Assembly (NCBI RefSeq): GCF_030817415.1 | Contig: NZ_JAUSZI010000002.1 | Location: 9,362,001-9,426,000, forward strand | Direction: 5' to 3' | From: Streptomyces umbrinus | GTDB lineage: Bacteria > Actinomycetota > Actinomycetes > Streptomycetales > Streptomycetaceae | DNA: 64,000 nt | In this document: positions 39,168 through 48,069 of the stretch, piece after piece | How positions within the stretch are numbered: position 1 is the stretch's first letter | How the letters are laid out: the number at the start of each line of letters is the position of its first letter | Translations under genes and position numbers: made by a program | Notes under the pieces: model-generated | Seen by the model: the letters and a program-made list of their open reading frames with translations, nothing else | What the model was told of the DNA's origin: nothing | The model's database searches: none

Positions 39168-40087
39168 GCGGCACCCCGACCCTCAGTGAACTCACCCCCG
39201 AACAGGCCCTGAAACACCTGGAGTTGCTCTTCACCCGCCGCCCCGACGGACTCCTCCAGGGCGACCACCCCGGTCTCGTACCGGGACCGGGCACCGAGGT
39301 GTCCGAGACCCGGCCGTACGTCATCGGCGACGACGTACGCCGGATGGACTGGAACGCCACCGCACGCACCACCGTCCCGCACGTCCGCCTCACCCTCGCC
39401 GACCGTGAACTGACCACCTGGATCGTGCTCGACGCGTCCGCGAGCATGGACTTCGGCACGGCACGGATGGAGAAACGCGACCTGGCCGTCGGCGCGGCGG
39501 CGGCCGTCGCCTTCCTCACCGAACGGGCCGGGAACCGGCTCGGCGCGCAGATCACCGGACCGGCCGGCATTCAGCGGATCCCGCCCCGCACCGGGCGCCA
39601 CCACCTCCTCACGATCCTGCGGGCGGCCCTGGACCGGCCCCGGGTGTCGGCGGGCACGGCCCAGGACGCCCGGCATTCCCTGGCCGACGCCCTGCGCTCG
39701 CTGCGCACACTCCCCGGCAGCGGCCTGGTCGCCGTCGTCTCCGACTTCCTGGAGACCGGCTGGGAGCAACCCCTTCGAACGATCGCCCACCGCCACCAGA
39801 TCCTCGCCGTCGAGACCGTCGATCCCCGTGAACTGGAGCTGCCCGCTGTTGGGTTGCTCAACGTCGTAGATCCCGAGACCGGCGTCAGGCGTGAAATCCC
39901 GACCCACTCAAGGAAGTTGCGTGAGCGGTACGCCGAAGCGGCCCTGGAACAGCGTGCGTTGATCAAGGCATCCATCCGACGGGCGGGCGCGGCCCACCTC
40001 CGGCTGCGTACGGACCGCGACTGGGTGCGCGACGTCGTACGCCATGTCGAGGAGCAGCGACGCCGGTCGGGAGGCGGTGCCGCGTGA
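39164..40087 (+). CDS. DUF58 domain protein
   Basis: A 307-residue protein of the DUF58 group that accompanies MoxR and VWA proteins. The core motif GDDVRRMDWNATART precedes a degenerate von Willebrand A fold with the MIDAS-like stretch VLDASASMDFG. It would be a cytoplasmic or membrane-proximal partner of the MoxR ATPase. The ATG overlaps the MoxR stop by four bases. Its own stop is overlapped by a GTG that opens a chain of two micro-ORFs leading to the VWA gene. Confidence 0.9.
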   Translation: MSGTPTLSELTPEQALKHLELLFTRRPDGLLQGDHPGLVPGPGTEVSETRPYVIGDDVRRMDWNATARTTVPHVRLTLADRELTTWIVLDASASMDFGTARMEKRDLAVGAAAAVAFLTERAGNRLGAQITGPAGIQRIPPRTGRHHLLTILRAALDRPRVSAGTAQDARHSLADALRSLRTLPGSGLVAVVSDFLETGWEQPLRTIAHRHQILAVETVDPRELELPAVGLLNVVDPETGVRREIPTHSRKLRERYAEAALEQRALIKASIRRAGAAHLRLRTDRDWVRDVVRHVEEQRRRSGGGAA

Positions 40088-40172
40088 ATCCGCCCGTCGC
40101 CCCCATGTCCGTACCCCCGTCCGTACGCCCGGACCCCCTGGAGGGGCCATGAGTCCGCTGGAGGTGCCGTGA
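40084..40172 (+). other. Chain of two overlapping micro-ORFs between DUF58 and VWA genes
   Basis: GTG at 40084 overlaps the DUF58 stop (GTGA) and opens a 22-codon frame ending TGA at 40150-40152. ATG at 40149 overlaps that stop (ATGA) and opens a 7-codon frame ending at 40170-40172, which in turn is overlapped by the GTG of the VWA gene. The second start region is a near copy of the third (CTGGAGGGGCCATGAGTC versus CTGGAGGTGCCGTGAGTC). It may be the remnant of a lost gene, or a translational-coupling relay. Confidence 0.6.
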
Positions 40173-41119
40173 GTCTTCACTCGCCCGGCTGGCTGCTGCT
40201 CCTGGTGCCGCTCGCCCTGCTGATCGGCGCCTATCTGCTGGTGCAGCGCAGGCGCGGCCGGTACGCGGTCCGCTTCACCAACCTGGAACTACTGGACAAG
40301 GTCGCTCCCCGGCGGCCCGGCTGGCGCCGCCATGTACCCGCGGCCGCCTTCTGCGGCACGCTCGCGCTGCTCGTCGTGGGCTTCGCCCGGCCGACCACGG
40401 AGGTACAGGTGCCGCGTGAGCGGGCCACGATCGTGGTGGCGTTCGACGTGTCGGCGTCCATGGAGGCCACCGACGTCGAGCCGACCCGCTTCGAGGCCGC
40501 CCAGCGTGCCGCGCTCGCCTTCGTCGACCGGCTGCCCGAGCGTTTCAACGCGGGACTCGTACCCTTCAGCGGCTCCGCGACGGTCGCGGTCCCGCCGACC
40601 ACCGACCGTGGCGCCCTGAGCTCGGCCATCGAACGGCTCACCACCGGCGAGGGCACGGCGATCGGCGAGGCCGTCGTGGCCGCCCGTGACGCCGTCCGCA
40701 TGCTCGACCGGGAGGCCGAGACCAAGCCCCCGCCCGCGCACATCGTGCTGCTGTCCGACGGTTCCAACACCACGGGCCGGTCCGTCGAGTCCGCGGCCCG
40801 GGAGGCGGCCGACGACAAAATCCCGGTCTCGACCATCGCGTACGGCACGGAAAGCGGGACCATTGACCTGCCGTCCGGCGACACGGTGAGCGTCCCGGTC
40901 GACGGCCCCGCCCTGCGGGAGCTCGCCGCCGGCACCGGCGGCGACTTCCACGAGGCCGCGACGGGCGAAGAACTCCAGGAGGTGTACGAGGACATCGGCA
41001 GTTCGGTGGGGCACCGCACCGAGGAACGCGAGATCTGGCAGTGGTTCGTAGCGGCCGGTCTCCTCACGGCCCTCGCCACCGCGGCCACCTCACTGCTCTG
41101 GTTCTCCCGACTCCCCTGA
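40169..41119 (+). CDS. VWA-domain membrane protein (BatA-like)
   Basis: A 316-residue protein with two N-terminal membrane segments (LLLLVPLALLIGAYLLV; AAAFCGTLALLVVGFA), a von Willebrand A domain (about 85-290) with a complete MIDAS (AFDVSASMEATD, then the Thr and Asp in EGTAIGEA and LLSDGSNTTG), and a final membrane helix (FVAAGLLTALATAATSLLWF). This is the Bat operon topology. It would bind a protein ligand through a divalent metal, in partnership with MoxR and DUF58. GGAGG precedes the GTG. Confidence 0.9.
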   Translation: MSLHSPGWLLLLVPLALLIGAYLLVQRRRGRYAVRFTNLELLDKVAPRRPGWRRHVPAAAFCGTLALLVVGFARPTTEVQVPRERATIVVAFDVSASMEATDVEPTRFEAAQRAALAFVDRLPERFNAGLVPFSGSATVAVPPTTDRGALSSAIERLTTGEGTAIGEAVVAARDAVRMLDREAETKPPPAHIVLLSDGSNTTGRSVESAAREAADDKIPVSTIAYGTESGTIDLPSGDTVSVPVDGPALRELAAGTGGDFHEAATGEELQEVYEDIGSSVGHRTEEREIWQWFVAAGLLTALATAATSLLWFSRLP

Positions 41120-41240
41120 TCCGCAACCCTTCCGGCTCCGGGCGCCGCGCTCAAGGCTTCCGGCATCCGGCATCCGGCACCACCGGGTTCCGCGCCCCGG
41201 CCCCTCGGGTCCAGGGTTCCGCGACCAAGGAGGAACGACC

Positions 41241-42443
41241 GTGTCGTACGACCGATTCCAGGGCCACCCGGGCCCACCGCGTCACCCGGGACCACCGCGC
41301 GACGCGGGCCTCCCTGTACAGCCGGTTCTTCCGGACCAGCCCGTTCTTCCCGACCGGCCGGGTCTTCCGGGCGGCACGGGCCTCCCCGGCCGGGCGGGGC
41401 CTCCGGCGCACCCCAGCCCGACCCGCCCGCTGGGCCCGTCACGCCCCACCGGGCCACCCCGTCCACCCGGCCCGCTCGGCCCCAACGGCCCCAGGGCGGA
41501 GGGGCTTTGGGCCGAGGAAGAGCCCGGCGACCCGTACCGGAGCGGGCGCCGGCCCCACACCCCCTACCCGGGCCTCGGCGAGCCGCGCGGCCCTTCCTTC
41601 CTGCCCGGTCGGCCCCCCTCGGGATTCGGTCCGGCCGCACCGCCGGAGACGGCATACCCGCGCCCGTACGCGACCCCGGCCCCGATCTCCCCTCCACCTC
41701 AGGCCCCCCGACCTCCCCGCAAGGTCAGCCCCCTCGTGGCCGCGGTCCTCGCCGCCGTCCTCGCGGGCGGGGCCGCCGGGTACGCGGCCGGGGCCGTCGG
41801 CGATGAGGAGCCCGCCGCGTCGGCGGCCGGGCAGGAGAACGTCACGGGGCTCGAAGCGGTCGCCGCGCGTGTGCTGCCGAGTGTCGTGTCGATCGAGACG
41901 GCGGAGGGACAGGGCTCCGGGTTCGTGTTCGACGAGCGCGGCCGGATCCTCACCAACGCGCATGTGGTGGCGGGGAGTTCGGAGGTGTCGATCGAGCTCC
42001 AGGACGGGCGCCGGCTCCGTGCGGACGTGCTCGGCGACGACCCCGCCAACGACGTGGCCGTCCTGGAACCGGAGACCGCCCGCGGGCTGCGCGCCGCCGA
42101 CCTGGCCGCCGGTGCCCGGGCGAGGCCCGGCGTGGGCGACACCGTCCTCGCCATCGGGTCCCCGCTCGGCCTCAGCGGCACCGTCACCTCGGGCATCGTC
42201 AGCGCGCTCGACCGGTCCGTGCGGCTCGGTGAGGGCGGTGAGCGGCGGCGTGCGCTGCAGACCGACGCGTCGATCAACCCGGGGAACTCCGGCGGTCCGC
42301 TCGTCGACGCTGACGGTCGTGTGATCGGCATCAATACGGCCATCGCGACGTTGGACCAGGAGTGGGGCGGTTCGATAGGGATCGGGTTCGCCATTCCGAT
42401 GGCGGACGCGCGGGCCGCTGCGCGGGCGATCATCGATGGATGA
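41241..42443 (+). CDS. HtrA/DegP-like trypsin-fold protease with proline-rich cytoplasmic tail
   Basis: A 400-residue membrane-anchored serine protease. Residues 1-160 are extremely Pro/Gly/Arg-rich and presumably cytoplasmic; one helix follows (LVAAVLAAVLAGGAAGYAAGAVG); then the S1C protease domain with catalytic His in LTNAHVVAGSS, Asp in DPANDVAVLEP and Ser in NPGNSGGPLVD. No PDZ domain is present, so it is shorter than classical DegP. The GTG follows AAGGAGG. It lies between the MoxR group and a two-component pair and may degrade misfolded envelope proteins. Confidence 0.92.
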   Translation: MSYDRFQGHPGPPRHPGPPRDAGLPVQPVLPDQPVLPDRPGLPGGTGLPGRAGPPAHPSPTRPLGPSRPTGPPRPPGPLGPNGPRAEGLWAEEEPGDPYRSGRRPHTPYPGLGEPRGPSFLPGRPPSGFGPAAPPETAYPRPYATPAPISPPPQAPRPPRKVSPLVAAVLAAVLAGGAAGYAAGAVGDEEPAASAAGQENVTGLEAVAARVLPSVVSIETAEGQGSGFVFDERGRILTNAHVVAGSSEVSIELQDGRRLRADVLGDDPANDVAVLEPETARGLRAADLAAGARARPGVGDTVLAIGSPLGLSGTVTSGIVSALDRSVRLGEGGERRRALQTDASINPGNSGGPLVDADGRVIGINTAIATLDQEWGGSIGIGFAIPMADARAAARAIIDG

Positions 42444-42477
42444 GCGGTTCGCGGGACGGTTCGTGCTCAATTGAAGC

Positions 42478-42542
42478 GGCGGGTTCGTTGTGGCTGATCG
42501 CGCCCACACGGCGGAGCCGCAAAATGTCACGCCCCGCGCCCG
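42478..42542 (-). repeat. Stop-associated dispersed repeat, copy h (long form)
   Basis: Minus-strand long form, beginning 35 bp after the protease stop, with the inner hairpin GCGCCCACACGGCGGAGCCGC and the terminal GCCCCGCGCCCG. Confidence 0.7.
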
Positions 42543-42587
42543 TGAAAAGGCGCGACTCGGCTCGGCGTTGGAAGGCGGGTGGGGCAG

Positions 42588-43256
42588 ATGAGACTACTGG
42601 TCGTCGAGGACGAGGAAGATCTCGTCGTCGCTCTCAAGGTCGGGCTGGTGCGGGCCGGTTACGCGGTGGACATCGCGCCCGATGTCGACACGGCCACGGA
42701 GAAGCTGGCCGTCAACGACTACGACCTGGTGCTGCTCGACCTCAACCTGCCCGACGGCGACGGCTTCTCGGTCTGCCGTGCCGTACGGGCCACGCCCGGC
42801 GGTCCCCGCATCCTGATGCTCACCGCCCGCGACCGTCTCGCCGACCGGGTCCGGGGCCTCGACGAGGGCGCCGACGACTACCTGGTGAAACCGTTCGCGC
42901 TGCCCGAACTCCTGGCCCGGATAAGGGCGTTGCTGCGCCGCGAGGACGGCGGGACCGCGGTCGTCGAGGTCGGCGAACTCCGCCTGGACACCGCCCGGTT
43001 CGAGGCGTTCCGGGGCGCACGCCCGCTCCAGCTCACGCCCAAGGAGTTCGGCGTCCTGCACTACCTGATGACCCGCCCGGGACGCGTCGTACCGGCCGAG
43101 GAACTCCTCGAACACGTCTGGGACGAATACGCCGACCCGTTCACCAACACCGTGCGGGTCACGGTCGGTTCGCTGCGGCGCAAGATCACAGGAGAAGAGG
43201 AACCGCTCATCGAGACGGTGATCAGGCAGGGATACCGCCTCAAGGAGACACGATGA
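42588..43256 (+). CDS. OmpR/PhoB-type response regulator
   Basis: A 222-residue two-component regulator. The receiver domain has the acidic pair in VVEDEEDL, the phospho-acceptor Asp51 in LVLLDLNLPDG, the Thr in LMLTARD and the Lys in DDYLVKPFA. The C-terminal winged-helix domain ends FTNTVRVTVGSLRRKI. It is cotranscribed with the sensor kinase downstream. The ATG at 42588 (MRLLVVEDEED) is taken as start; GTG at 42579 would add three residues. Its stop takes part in a duplicated 17-bp start region. Confidence 0.94.
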   Translation: MRLLVVEDEEDLVVALKVGLVRAGYAVDIAPDVDTATEKLAVNDYDLVLLDLNLPDGDGFSVCRAVRATPGGPRILMLTARDRLADRVRGLDEGADDYLVKPFALPELLARIRALLRREDGGTAVVEVGELRLDTARFEAFRGARPLQLTPKEFGVLHYLMTRPGRVVPAEELLEHVWDEYADPFTNTVRVTVGSLRRKITGEEEPLIETVIRQGYRLKETR

Positions 43257-43277
43257 TCGGCAGGACACGATGATCGG
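43246..43277 (+). repeat. 17-bp direct repeat creating a 6-codon ORF between regulator and kinase
   Basis: The segment ACACGATGATCGGC occurs twice, 17 bp apart. The first copy gives ATGA overlapping the regulator stop and opens M-I-G-R-T-R-stop; the second copy repeats the ATGA overlap and starts the kinase. This is a duplication of a coupled stop/start junction. Confidence 0.75.
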
Positions 43278-44499
43278 CGCGCTGCGGATCGTCAGGGCGA
43301 GGCTCCGCCTCCCGGCGTTCACCCACACCATCCGCTTCCGCCTCACCGTCCTCTACTCCGGTCTCCTGTTCGTCCTCACCGCACTCGTCCTCGGCGGGAC
43401 GTATCTCGCGGTCGAGCGCAGCGGTGAGGCGCACCCCGTCAGCAAGCAGTTCTCGGCGTCGAAGTACGTGAACGACGAGTACGTCGGCGAGATCCCGGTG
43501 GTGAAGGTCCAGGAGGTCGAGGCCGCCGTCAACTACGAGACCCTCGCCAACCTCCGCCGCTTCTCCTTCGCCGTGCTCGGCGGACTCGCCGTCACCAGCC
43601 TCGCCATCGGCTGGATCCTCTCCGGCCGCGCCCTGCGTCCCGTACGCGCCATCTCCCGTACGGCCGCCGAGATCCAGGCCACCGACCTCTCGCAGCGCAT
43701 CCGCCTCGACGGGCCCAAGGACGAACTCCGCGACCTCGCCGACACCGTCGACTCCATGCTCGACCGCCTCGACGAGGCCTTCCGCGCCCAGCGCCAGCTC
43801 ATCGACGACGCCTCCCACGAACTGCGCAGCCCGCTCGCGATCATCCGGGCCAACCTGGACGCGGTGCTGACGGCCGAGGAGTCCGAGGAGGCGGAGCGCA
43901 GGGCGGCCGTCCGAAGTGTGGACCGCGCAACGACCCGTATGACGCGTCTGGTCGAGGACCTGCTGGCCACCGCCCGCCGTACGGCACCCGCGCTCGCCGA
44001 CGCGGACGTCGATCTGGCCGCGGCCGCAGGTGAGGCCTGCGAGGAGTTCGCGCCGCTCGCCGCCGAGCGCGGGCTCGTACTGCACCGGCGTCTCACCACA
44101 GGCCTGACAGTCATCGGCGACCACGACGCGCTGCGCAGGGCGGTCGGTAACCTGCTCTCCAACGCCGTACGACTCTCGCCGCCGGGCACCGGAATCACGG
44201 TCGCCGCGGGCCGGGTGGACGGCTGGCTCTGGGCATCGGTCCAGGACGAGGGCCCCGGCATCCTCGACGACGACCAGACCCGGGTCTTCGACCGCTTCTG
44301 GCGCGCGAAAGGCAACGGCGGTGGCCGCGACCGTCACGCGGGCCTGGGCCTTGCGATCGTCCGCCAGATAGTCGAGTCCCACGGCGGCCAGATCCGCCTC
44401 TTCTCAACCCTCGGCAAGGGCTCGACCTTCGTCCTCTGGTTCCCGTCCCCGGGAGCCGACCACACGAACACGGCCCCACCGGACGAACAGCCCAGCTGA
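43270..44499 (+). CDS. Two-component sensor histidine kinase
   Basis: A 409-residue membrane kinase. Two helices (RLTVLYSGLLFVLTALVLGG and FAVLGGLAVTSLAIGWIL) bound a short extracytoplasmic loop of about 70 residues. A HAMP domain, HisKA with His183 in DDASHELRSPLAII, and HATPase boxes NLLSNAVRLSPPG, DEGPGILDDD and HAGLGLAIVRQ follow. It pairs with the upstream OmpR-type regulator. The ATG at 43270 is the second of two repeated ATGA junctions. A dispersed repeat lies 12 bp after its stop. Confidence 0.94.
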   Translation: MIGALRIVRARLRLPAFTHTIRFRLTVLYSGLLFVLTALVLGGTYLAVERSGEAHPVSKQFSASKYVNDEYVGEIPVVKVQEVEAAVNYETLANLRRFSFAVLGGLAVTSLAIGWILSGRALRPVRAISRTAAEIQATDLSQRIRLDGPKDELRDLADTVDSMLDRLDEAFRAQRQLIDDASHELRSPLAIIRANLDAVLTAEESEEAERRAAVRSVDRATTRMTRLVEDLLATARRTAPALADADVDLAAAAGEACEEFAPLAAERGLVLHRRLTTGLTVIGDHDALRRAVGNLLSNAVRLSPPGTGITVAAGRVDGWLWASVQDEGPGILDDDQTRVFDRFWRAKGNGGGRDRHAGLGLAIVRQIVESHGGQIRLFSTLGKGSTFVLWFPSPGADHTNTAPPDEQPS

Positions 44500-44500
44500 G

Positions 44501-44552
44501 GCGCCCCTAAGGGGCGCGGGGAACTGCGCGACAAGCCACAACGAACCCGCAG
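44501..44552 (+). repeat. Stop-associated dispersed repeat, copy i, with perfect hairpin
   Basis: GCGCCCC-TAA-GGGGCGC (44501-44517) stands two bases after the kinase stop, and the short-form repeat runs on to 44552. It lies between convergent genes and could terminate both. Confidence 0.75.
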
Positions 44553-44605
44553 CGCACCACCAACCAGAAGCCCCCACCCCCGGAGCCCCCGCCCAACCAG
44601 CGGAG

Positions 44606-45281
44606 CTAAGCCGCTTCCTTGGCCTTCGTGGCGTACATGTCCACATACTCCTGCCCCGACAACCGCATGACCTCAGCCATCACCGAGTCGGTCACGGCCC
44701 GCAGCACATACCGGTCCCGGTCCATCCCCTCGTACCGAGAGAACTCCATCGCCTCACCGAACCGAACAGTCACGCGGCCGGGCCGCGGAAACCCCGCACC
44801 GCCGGGCTGGATCTTGTCCGTGCCGATGATGGCGAACGGGACGACGGGCGCGCCGGTCATCATGGCCAGGCGGGCGATGCCGGTGCGGCCCCGGTAGAGC
44901 CGGCCGTCGGGGGAGCGGGTGCCCTCGGGGTAGATGCTGAAGACCTTGCCCTCCTCCAGCACGCGCCGGCGCGGTCATCAGCGCCGCGACACCGCCGCGG
45001 CCGCCGTCACGGTCGACCGGGATCATGCCGCAGCCCGTGAAGAACCAGGCCATCAGCCGGCCTTTGACGCCCTTCCCGGTGACGTACTCGTCCTTGCCGA
45101 TGAAGAAGACCTGCCGGTCGCAGAAGAGCGGCATGATCATCGAGTCGATGAACGTGAGGTGGTTGCCGGCCAGGATGACCGGGCCCGTGCCCGGGATGCG
45201 CTCCGCACCCTCCACCCGTGGGCGGAACATCAGGCGCATGATCGGTCCGAGCACTGCCTTGATGAGCGCGAAGCGGGACAA
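44606..45281 (-). pseudogene. 1-acylglycerol-3-phosphate O-acyltransferase (PlsC-like), frameshifted
   Basis: The gene would acylate lysophosphatidic acid in phospholipid synthesis. The first part (45281 to about 44970) encodes GNHLTFIDSMIMPLF (HX4D-type acyltransferase motif, with NHLTFID), FFIGKDEYVTGKG and GCGMIPVDRDGG. The second part, in another frame, encodes VFSIYPEGTRSPDGRLYRGRTG and MTGAPVVPFAIIGTDKI. The span of 676 bp is one base over a multiple of three. The shift lies near 44961-44970, where the minus strand reads GCGCCGGCGCG and one extra C restores nothing; removing one base gives the expected ALMTARRVLEEGK. A sequencing error in a GC run is as likely as a real mutation. TTG at 45281 follows GGAGGG. 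Confidence 0.75.
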
Positions 45282-45712
45282 CGTGCCCTCCGGTGTCAAG
45301 GGATCGGTATAAGTCTGTGCAGGTGAGGACGATACTCGCGGCCCCCCGGGTCTTGCACATCGGGTTCACCGAGTGGATACGCACTGTTGACCCTTGTTTA
45401 CCTGCGGTGGCGCCCCGTCGCACGGCTGTCATCCGTACGACACGGTGTGACGAAGTCCGCACCTGTTAGGCCTTTTGGGAGGCCGGGTACCCACCCCGGT
45501 CACCTCCACCCACCCGGCCGGGCGTTTGATGACAAGTCAGTCGAGGGCGAGTCGCTCCGGGACGACCCCCGCCGACTCCCCGCCAACTCACGCACCCCAC
45601 ACGACATCCAGCGTCACCCGCGTGTTCCGTCCAAGGTCTCCCCTCCGTCACCCCCGCGCACCTACGATCGTCCCGCTTTGACAGGTGCAGCGCAGTATGC
45701 GGAGGAGCGCAC
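45282..45712 (+). promoter_or_regulatory. Divergent plsC-glpQ gap with PHO-box-like sequence
   Basis: No gene was recognised in these 431 bp. Near 45385-45406 GTTGACCCTTG and TTTACCTGCGG stand in 11-bp register, and GTCACCC-type units recur near 45611 and 45648; both resemble direct-repeat units of Streptomyces PHO boxes. TACGAT at 45663-45668 could be a -10 box about 45 bp before the glpQ start. glpQ genes belong to the PhoP regulon in S. coelicolor, which is why I looked; the match itself is weak. Confidence 0.3.
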
Positions 45713-46882
45713 ATGGGGACGCAGGAGTCGAACGAGGGACTGAACGGGACCGGCCCGGGACGGCGTGCGCTGCTCGGGGCCGCGGTCCTCGGCGCCGGCG
45801 GAGCGGTCCTCGGGGTACCGGCCACGGCGAGAGCCGACGAGAAGCACGGCGGCGGTGGCTACAAGAGCCTGCCGAAGCCGACGATCATCGGGCACCGCGG
45901 GGCCAGCGGCTACCGGCCGGAGCACACGCTCGGCTCGTACCAGCTGGCCCTCGACATGGGCGCGCACGTCATCGAGGCCGGCGACCTGGTGCCCACCAAG
46001 GACGGCCACCTCGTCTGCCGCCACGAGCCGGAGATCGGCGGTACGACGGACGTCTCCGCGCACCCCGAGTTCGCGAGCCGCAAGACCACCAAGCTCCTCG
46101 ACGGGGTGTCCACCACCGGCTGGTTCACCGAGGACTTCACGCTCGCGGAGCTGAAGACCCTGCGCGCCAAGGAGCGCATCCCGGCCAACCGCCCGCACAA
46201 CACCCTCTACGACGGCCGCTGGGAGATCCCCACCTTCGAGGAGGTGCTGCGCTGGCGCGAGGAGCAGAGCCGCAAGCGCGGCAAGCAGGTCTGGATCTAC
46301 CCCGAGCTCAAGCACCCCACCTACTTCCGCAAGCTGGGCCTCGGCCTGGAGGAGCGGGTCGCCAAGGTGCTGCGCAGGCACGGCCTGGACAAGAAGAACT
46401 CGCCCGTCATCGTCCAGTCCTTCGAACCGACCAGCATCCAGCGCCTCAACAAGCTGGTCGGCAACCCCCTGGTCGTGCTCCTGTCCGCCGCCGGCACCCG
46501 TCCCTGGGACTTCGTGGAGACGGGCGACCCGCGTACGGTCGCCGACCTGGTCAAGCCCGCGGGCCTGAAGGAGATCGCCTCCTACGCGCAAGGTATCGGC
46601 CCGACCCTGGACCTGATCATCCTGAAGGACACGAGCGGCAACCTCACCACCCCGACCACCCTGGTCCGGGACGCGCACGCCAAGGGCCTGATCCTGCACC
46701 CGTACACGATGCGCAACGAGAACCCGTTCCTGCCCACGAACTTCCGCAAGGGCACCGACGCGGACGGCTACGGGGACCCCTTCGGCGCCTTCAGGACGTA
46801 CTTCGCGACGGGCATCGACGGGGTCTTCACCGACAACCCCGACACCGGTGTCCTCGCCCGCGAGGACTTCCTGAAGGGCTGA
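45713..46882 (+). CDS. glpQ: Secreted glycerophosphodiester phosphodiesterase
   Basis: A 389-residue exported enzyme that hydrolyses glycerophosphodiesters (and possibly teichoic-acid-type polymers) to glycerol 3-phosphate. The N terminus has a twin-arginine-like GRRALLGAAVLGAGGAVLG signal. The GDPD core shows IIGHRGASGYRPEHTL (catalytic His and Arg), IEAGDLVPTKDGHLVCRHEP (metal ligands), YPELKHP, and GIDGVFTDNPDTG near the end. GCGGAGGAG precedes the ATG. In related species this gene answers to phosphate limitation; sequence support for that here is modest. Confidence 0.94.
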   Translation: MGTQESNEGLNGTGPGRRALLGAAVLGAGGAVLGVPATARADEKHGGGGYKSLPKPTIIGHRGASGYRPEHTLGSYQLALDMGAHVIEAGDLVPTKDGHLVCRHEPEIGGTTDVSAHPEFASRKTTKLLDGVSTTGWFTEDFTLAELKTLRAKERIPANRPHNTLYDGRWEIPTFEEVLRWREEQSRKRGKQVWIYPELKHPTYFRKLGLGLEERVAKVLRRHGLDKKNSPVIVQSFEPTSIQRLNKLVGNPLVVLLSAAGTRPWDFVETGDPRTVADLVKPAGLKEIASYAQGIGPTLDLIILKDTSGNLTTPTTLVRDAHAKGLILHPYTMRNENPFLPTNFRKGTDADGYGDPFGAFRTYFATGIDGVFTDNPDTGVLAREDFLKG

Positions 46883-46988
46883 GTCCTGTAGGCACCGCGC
46901 TCGTCAACAGCTGAGCCCCCGGCCCCGGTTGGGGTGACAGACGGTCGCCCCGGCAACCTCGTGCCGGCGCGGCCGCGTCGTGCCGCAT

Positions 46989-47495
46989 ATGACCCACGAC
47001 ATGCTCGACACGCTGCGTCCACTGCTCGCCGCCGAGGCCTCCGCGGAGGCATATGCCTCGGGCGCGGAGCCCGGCGACCTGGAACAGGCCGTCTGGGTGC
47101 GCCTCCTGGAGCACCTCGGCACGGACGGCCCGCCCGCCGACCCGGCCGGCTGGCTGCGCGGCGCCGTCCGCTCCGAGGCCCGCCGCACCCGGCACACCGC
47201 GAGCATCGAGCTGCCGTACGCGTCCGAGCCCGCCGACGACGGCCGGCCCGGCCCGGAACAGCTCGCGCTCACCGCGGCCCGGCGCCGGGCCCTGCACTCC
47301 GCCGTACGCAAGCTGCCGGGCCGCTGTCCGCGTCTCATGGCCGCGCTGCTGTCCCCGCAGGACCTCACATACCGGGAGATCGCGGGGGAGTTGGGTATCT
47401 CACAGGGCAGTCTCGGTCCGGAACGTTCCAGATGCCTGGGTTGTCTGCGCCGAATGCTTACGTCGGAGGTTGCGGCGCACGAAGCACGGGGATAG
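46989..47495 (+). CDS. RNA polymerase sigma-factor-like protein
   Basis: A 168-residue protein resembling small sigma factors. A region-2-like helix (GDLEQAVWVRLLEHL, then DPAGWLRGAVRSEARR) is followed by a linker and a region-4 helix-turn-helix (LTYREIAGELGISQGSLGPERSRCLGCLRRML). The region-2.3/2.4 part looks short for a full ECF factor. No anti-sigma gene is adjacent. The ATG at 46989 is assumed; a GTG three codons upstream is possible and neither has a strong ribosome-binding site. Confidence 0.7.
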   Translation: MTHDMLDTLRPLLAAEASAEAYASGAEPGDLEQAVWVRLLEHLGTDGPPADPAGWLRGAVRSEARRTRHTASIELPYASEPADDGRPGPEQLALTAARRRALHSAVRKLPGRCPRLMAALLSPQDLTYREIAGELGISQGSLGPERSRCLGCLRRMLTSEVAAHEARG

Positions 47496-47540
47496 GAGTG
47501 AGGGACAACGGCGGAACAGGTGAGCGGGAGGCATGCACAC

Positions 47541-48044
47541 ATGGGCATGAGCGTGACCATCTCGGCGGCGACCGAACAGGACGCCGAACAGATCCTCAAA
47601 CTGCAGTTCCTCTGCTACCAGAGCGAGGCCGAGCTGTACGGCGACTACAGCATCGAGCCCCTCACCCAGCCCCTCGACTCCCTCAAGGCGGAGCTCGCGG
47701 GCGGCACGGTCCTGGTGGCCCGGCTGGGTCACGAGGTGGTGGCCTCGGTGCGTGCGGCGGTGGATGCGGATGGCACGGCCCGCATCAACAAGTTGATCGT
47801 CCATCCGCGGATGCAGCGGCACGGGCTGGGCGGGCGGTTGCTCGACGCGATCGAGTCCCGGCTGGCCGAGGACGGCGGGGCGAAGAGTTTCCAGCTCTTC
47901 ACGGGGCATCGCAGTGAGCACAATCTGCGGTTGTACCGGAAGCACGGGTATCAGCTCGTTTCCACGGAGCGGGTGGATGAGCGGCTGAGTCTGGTGACCC
48001 TTGCGAAGGGGTCTTCGACCAGTGCCTTTGTCGCCAGTGCGTAG
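47541..48044 (+). CDS. GNAT-family N-acetyltransferase
   Basis: A 167-residue acetyltransferase. Motif A for acetyl-CoA binding reads KLIVHPRMQRHGLGGRLLDAIE, and the C-terminal motif B region is SEHNLRLYRKHGYQLVS. The acceptor is unknown. The ATG at 47541 is preceded by GGGAGG about nine bases upstream. It converges with a small membrane-protein pair, with a dispersed repeat between them. Confidence 0.88.
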   Translation: MGMSVTISAATEQDAEQILKLQFLCYQSEAELYGDYSIEPLTQPLDSLKAELAGGTVLVARLGHEVVASVRAAVDADGTARINKLIVHPRMQRHGLGGRLLDAIESRLAEDGGAKSFQLFTGHRSEHNLRLYRKHGYQLVSTERVDERLSLVTLAKGSSTSAFVASA

Positions 48045-48069
48045 CGCTCCGCGGGGGTGCCGGATGCGT

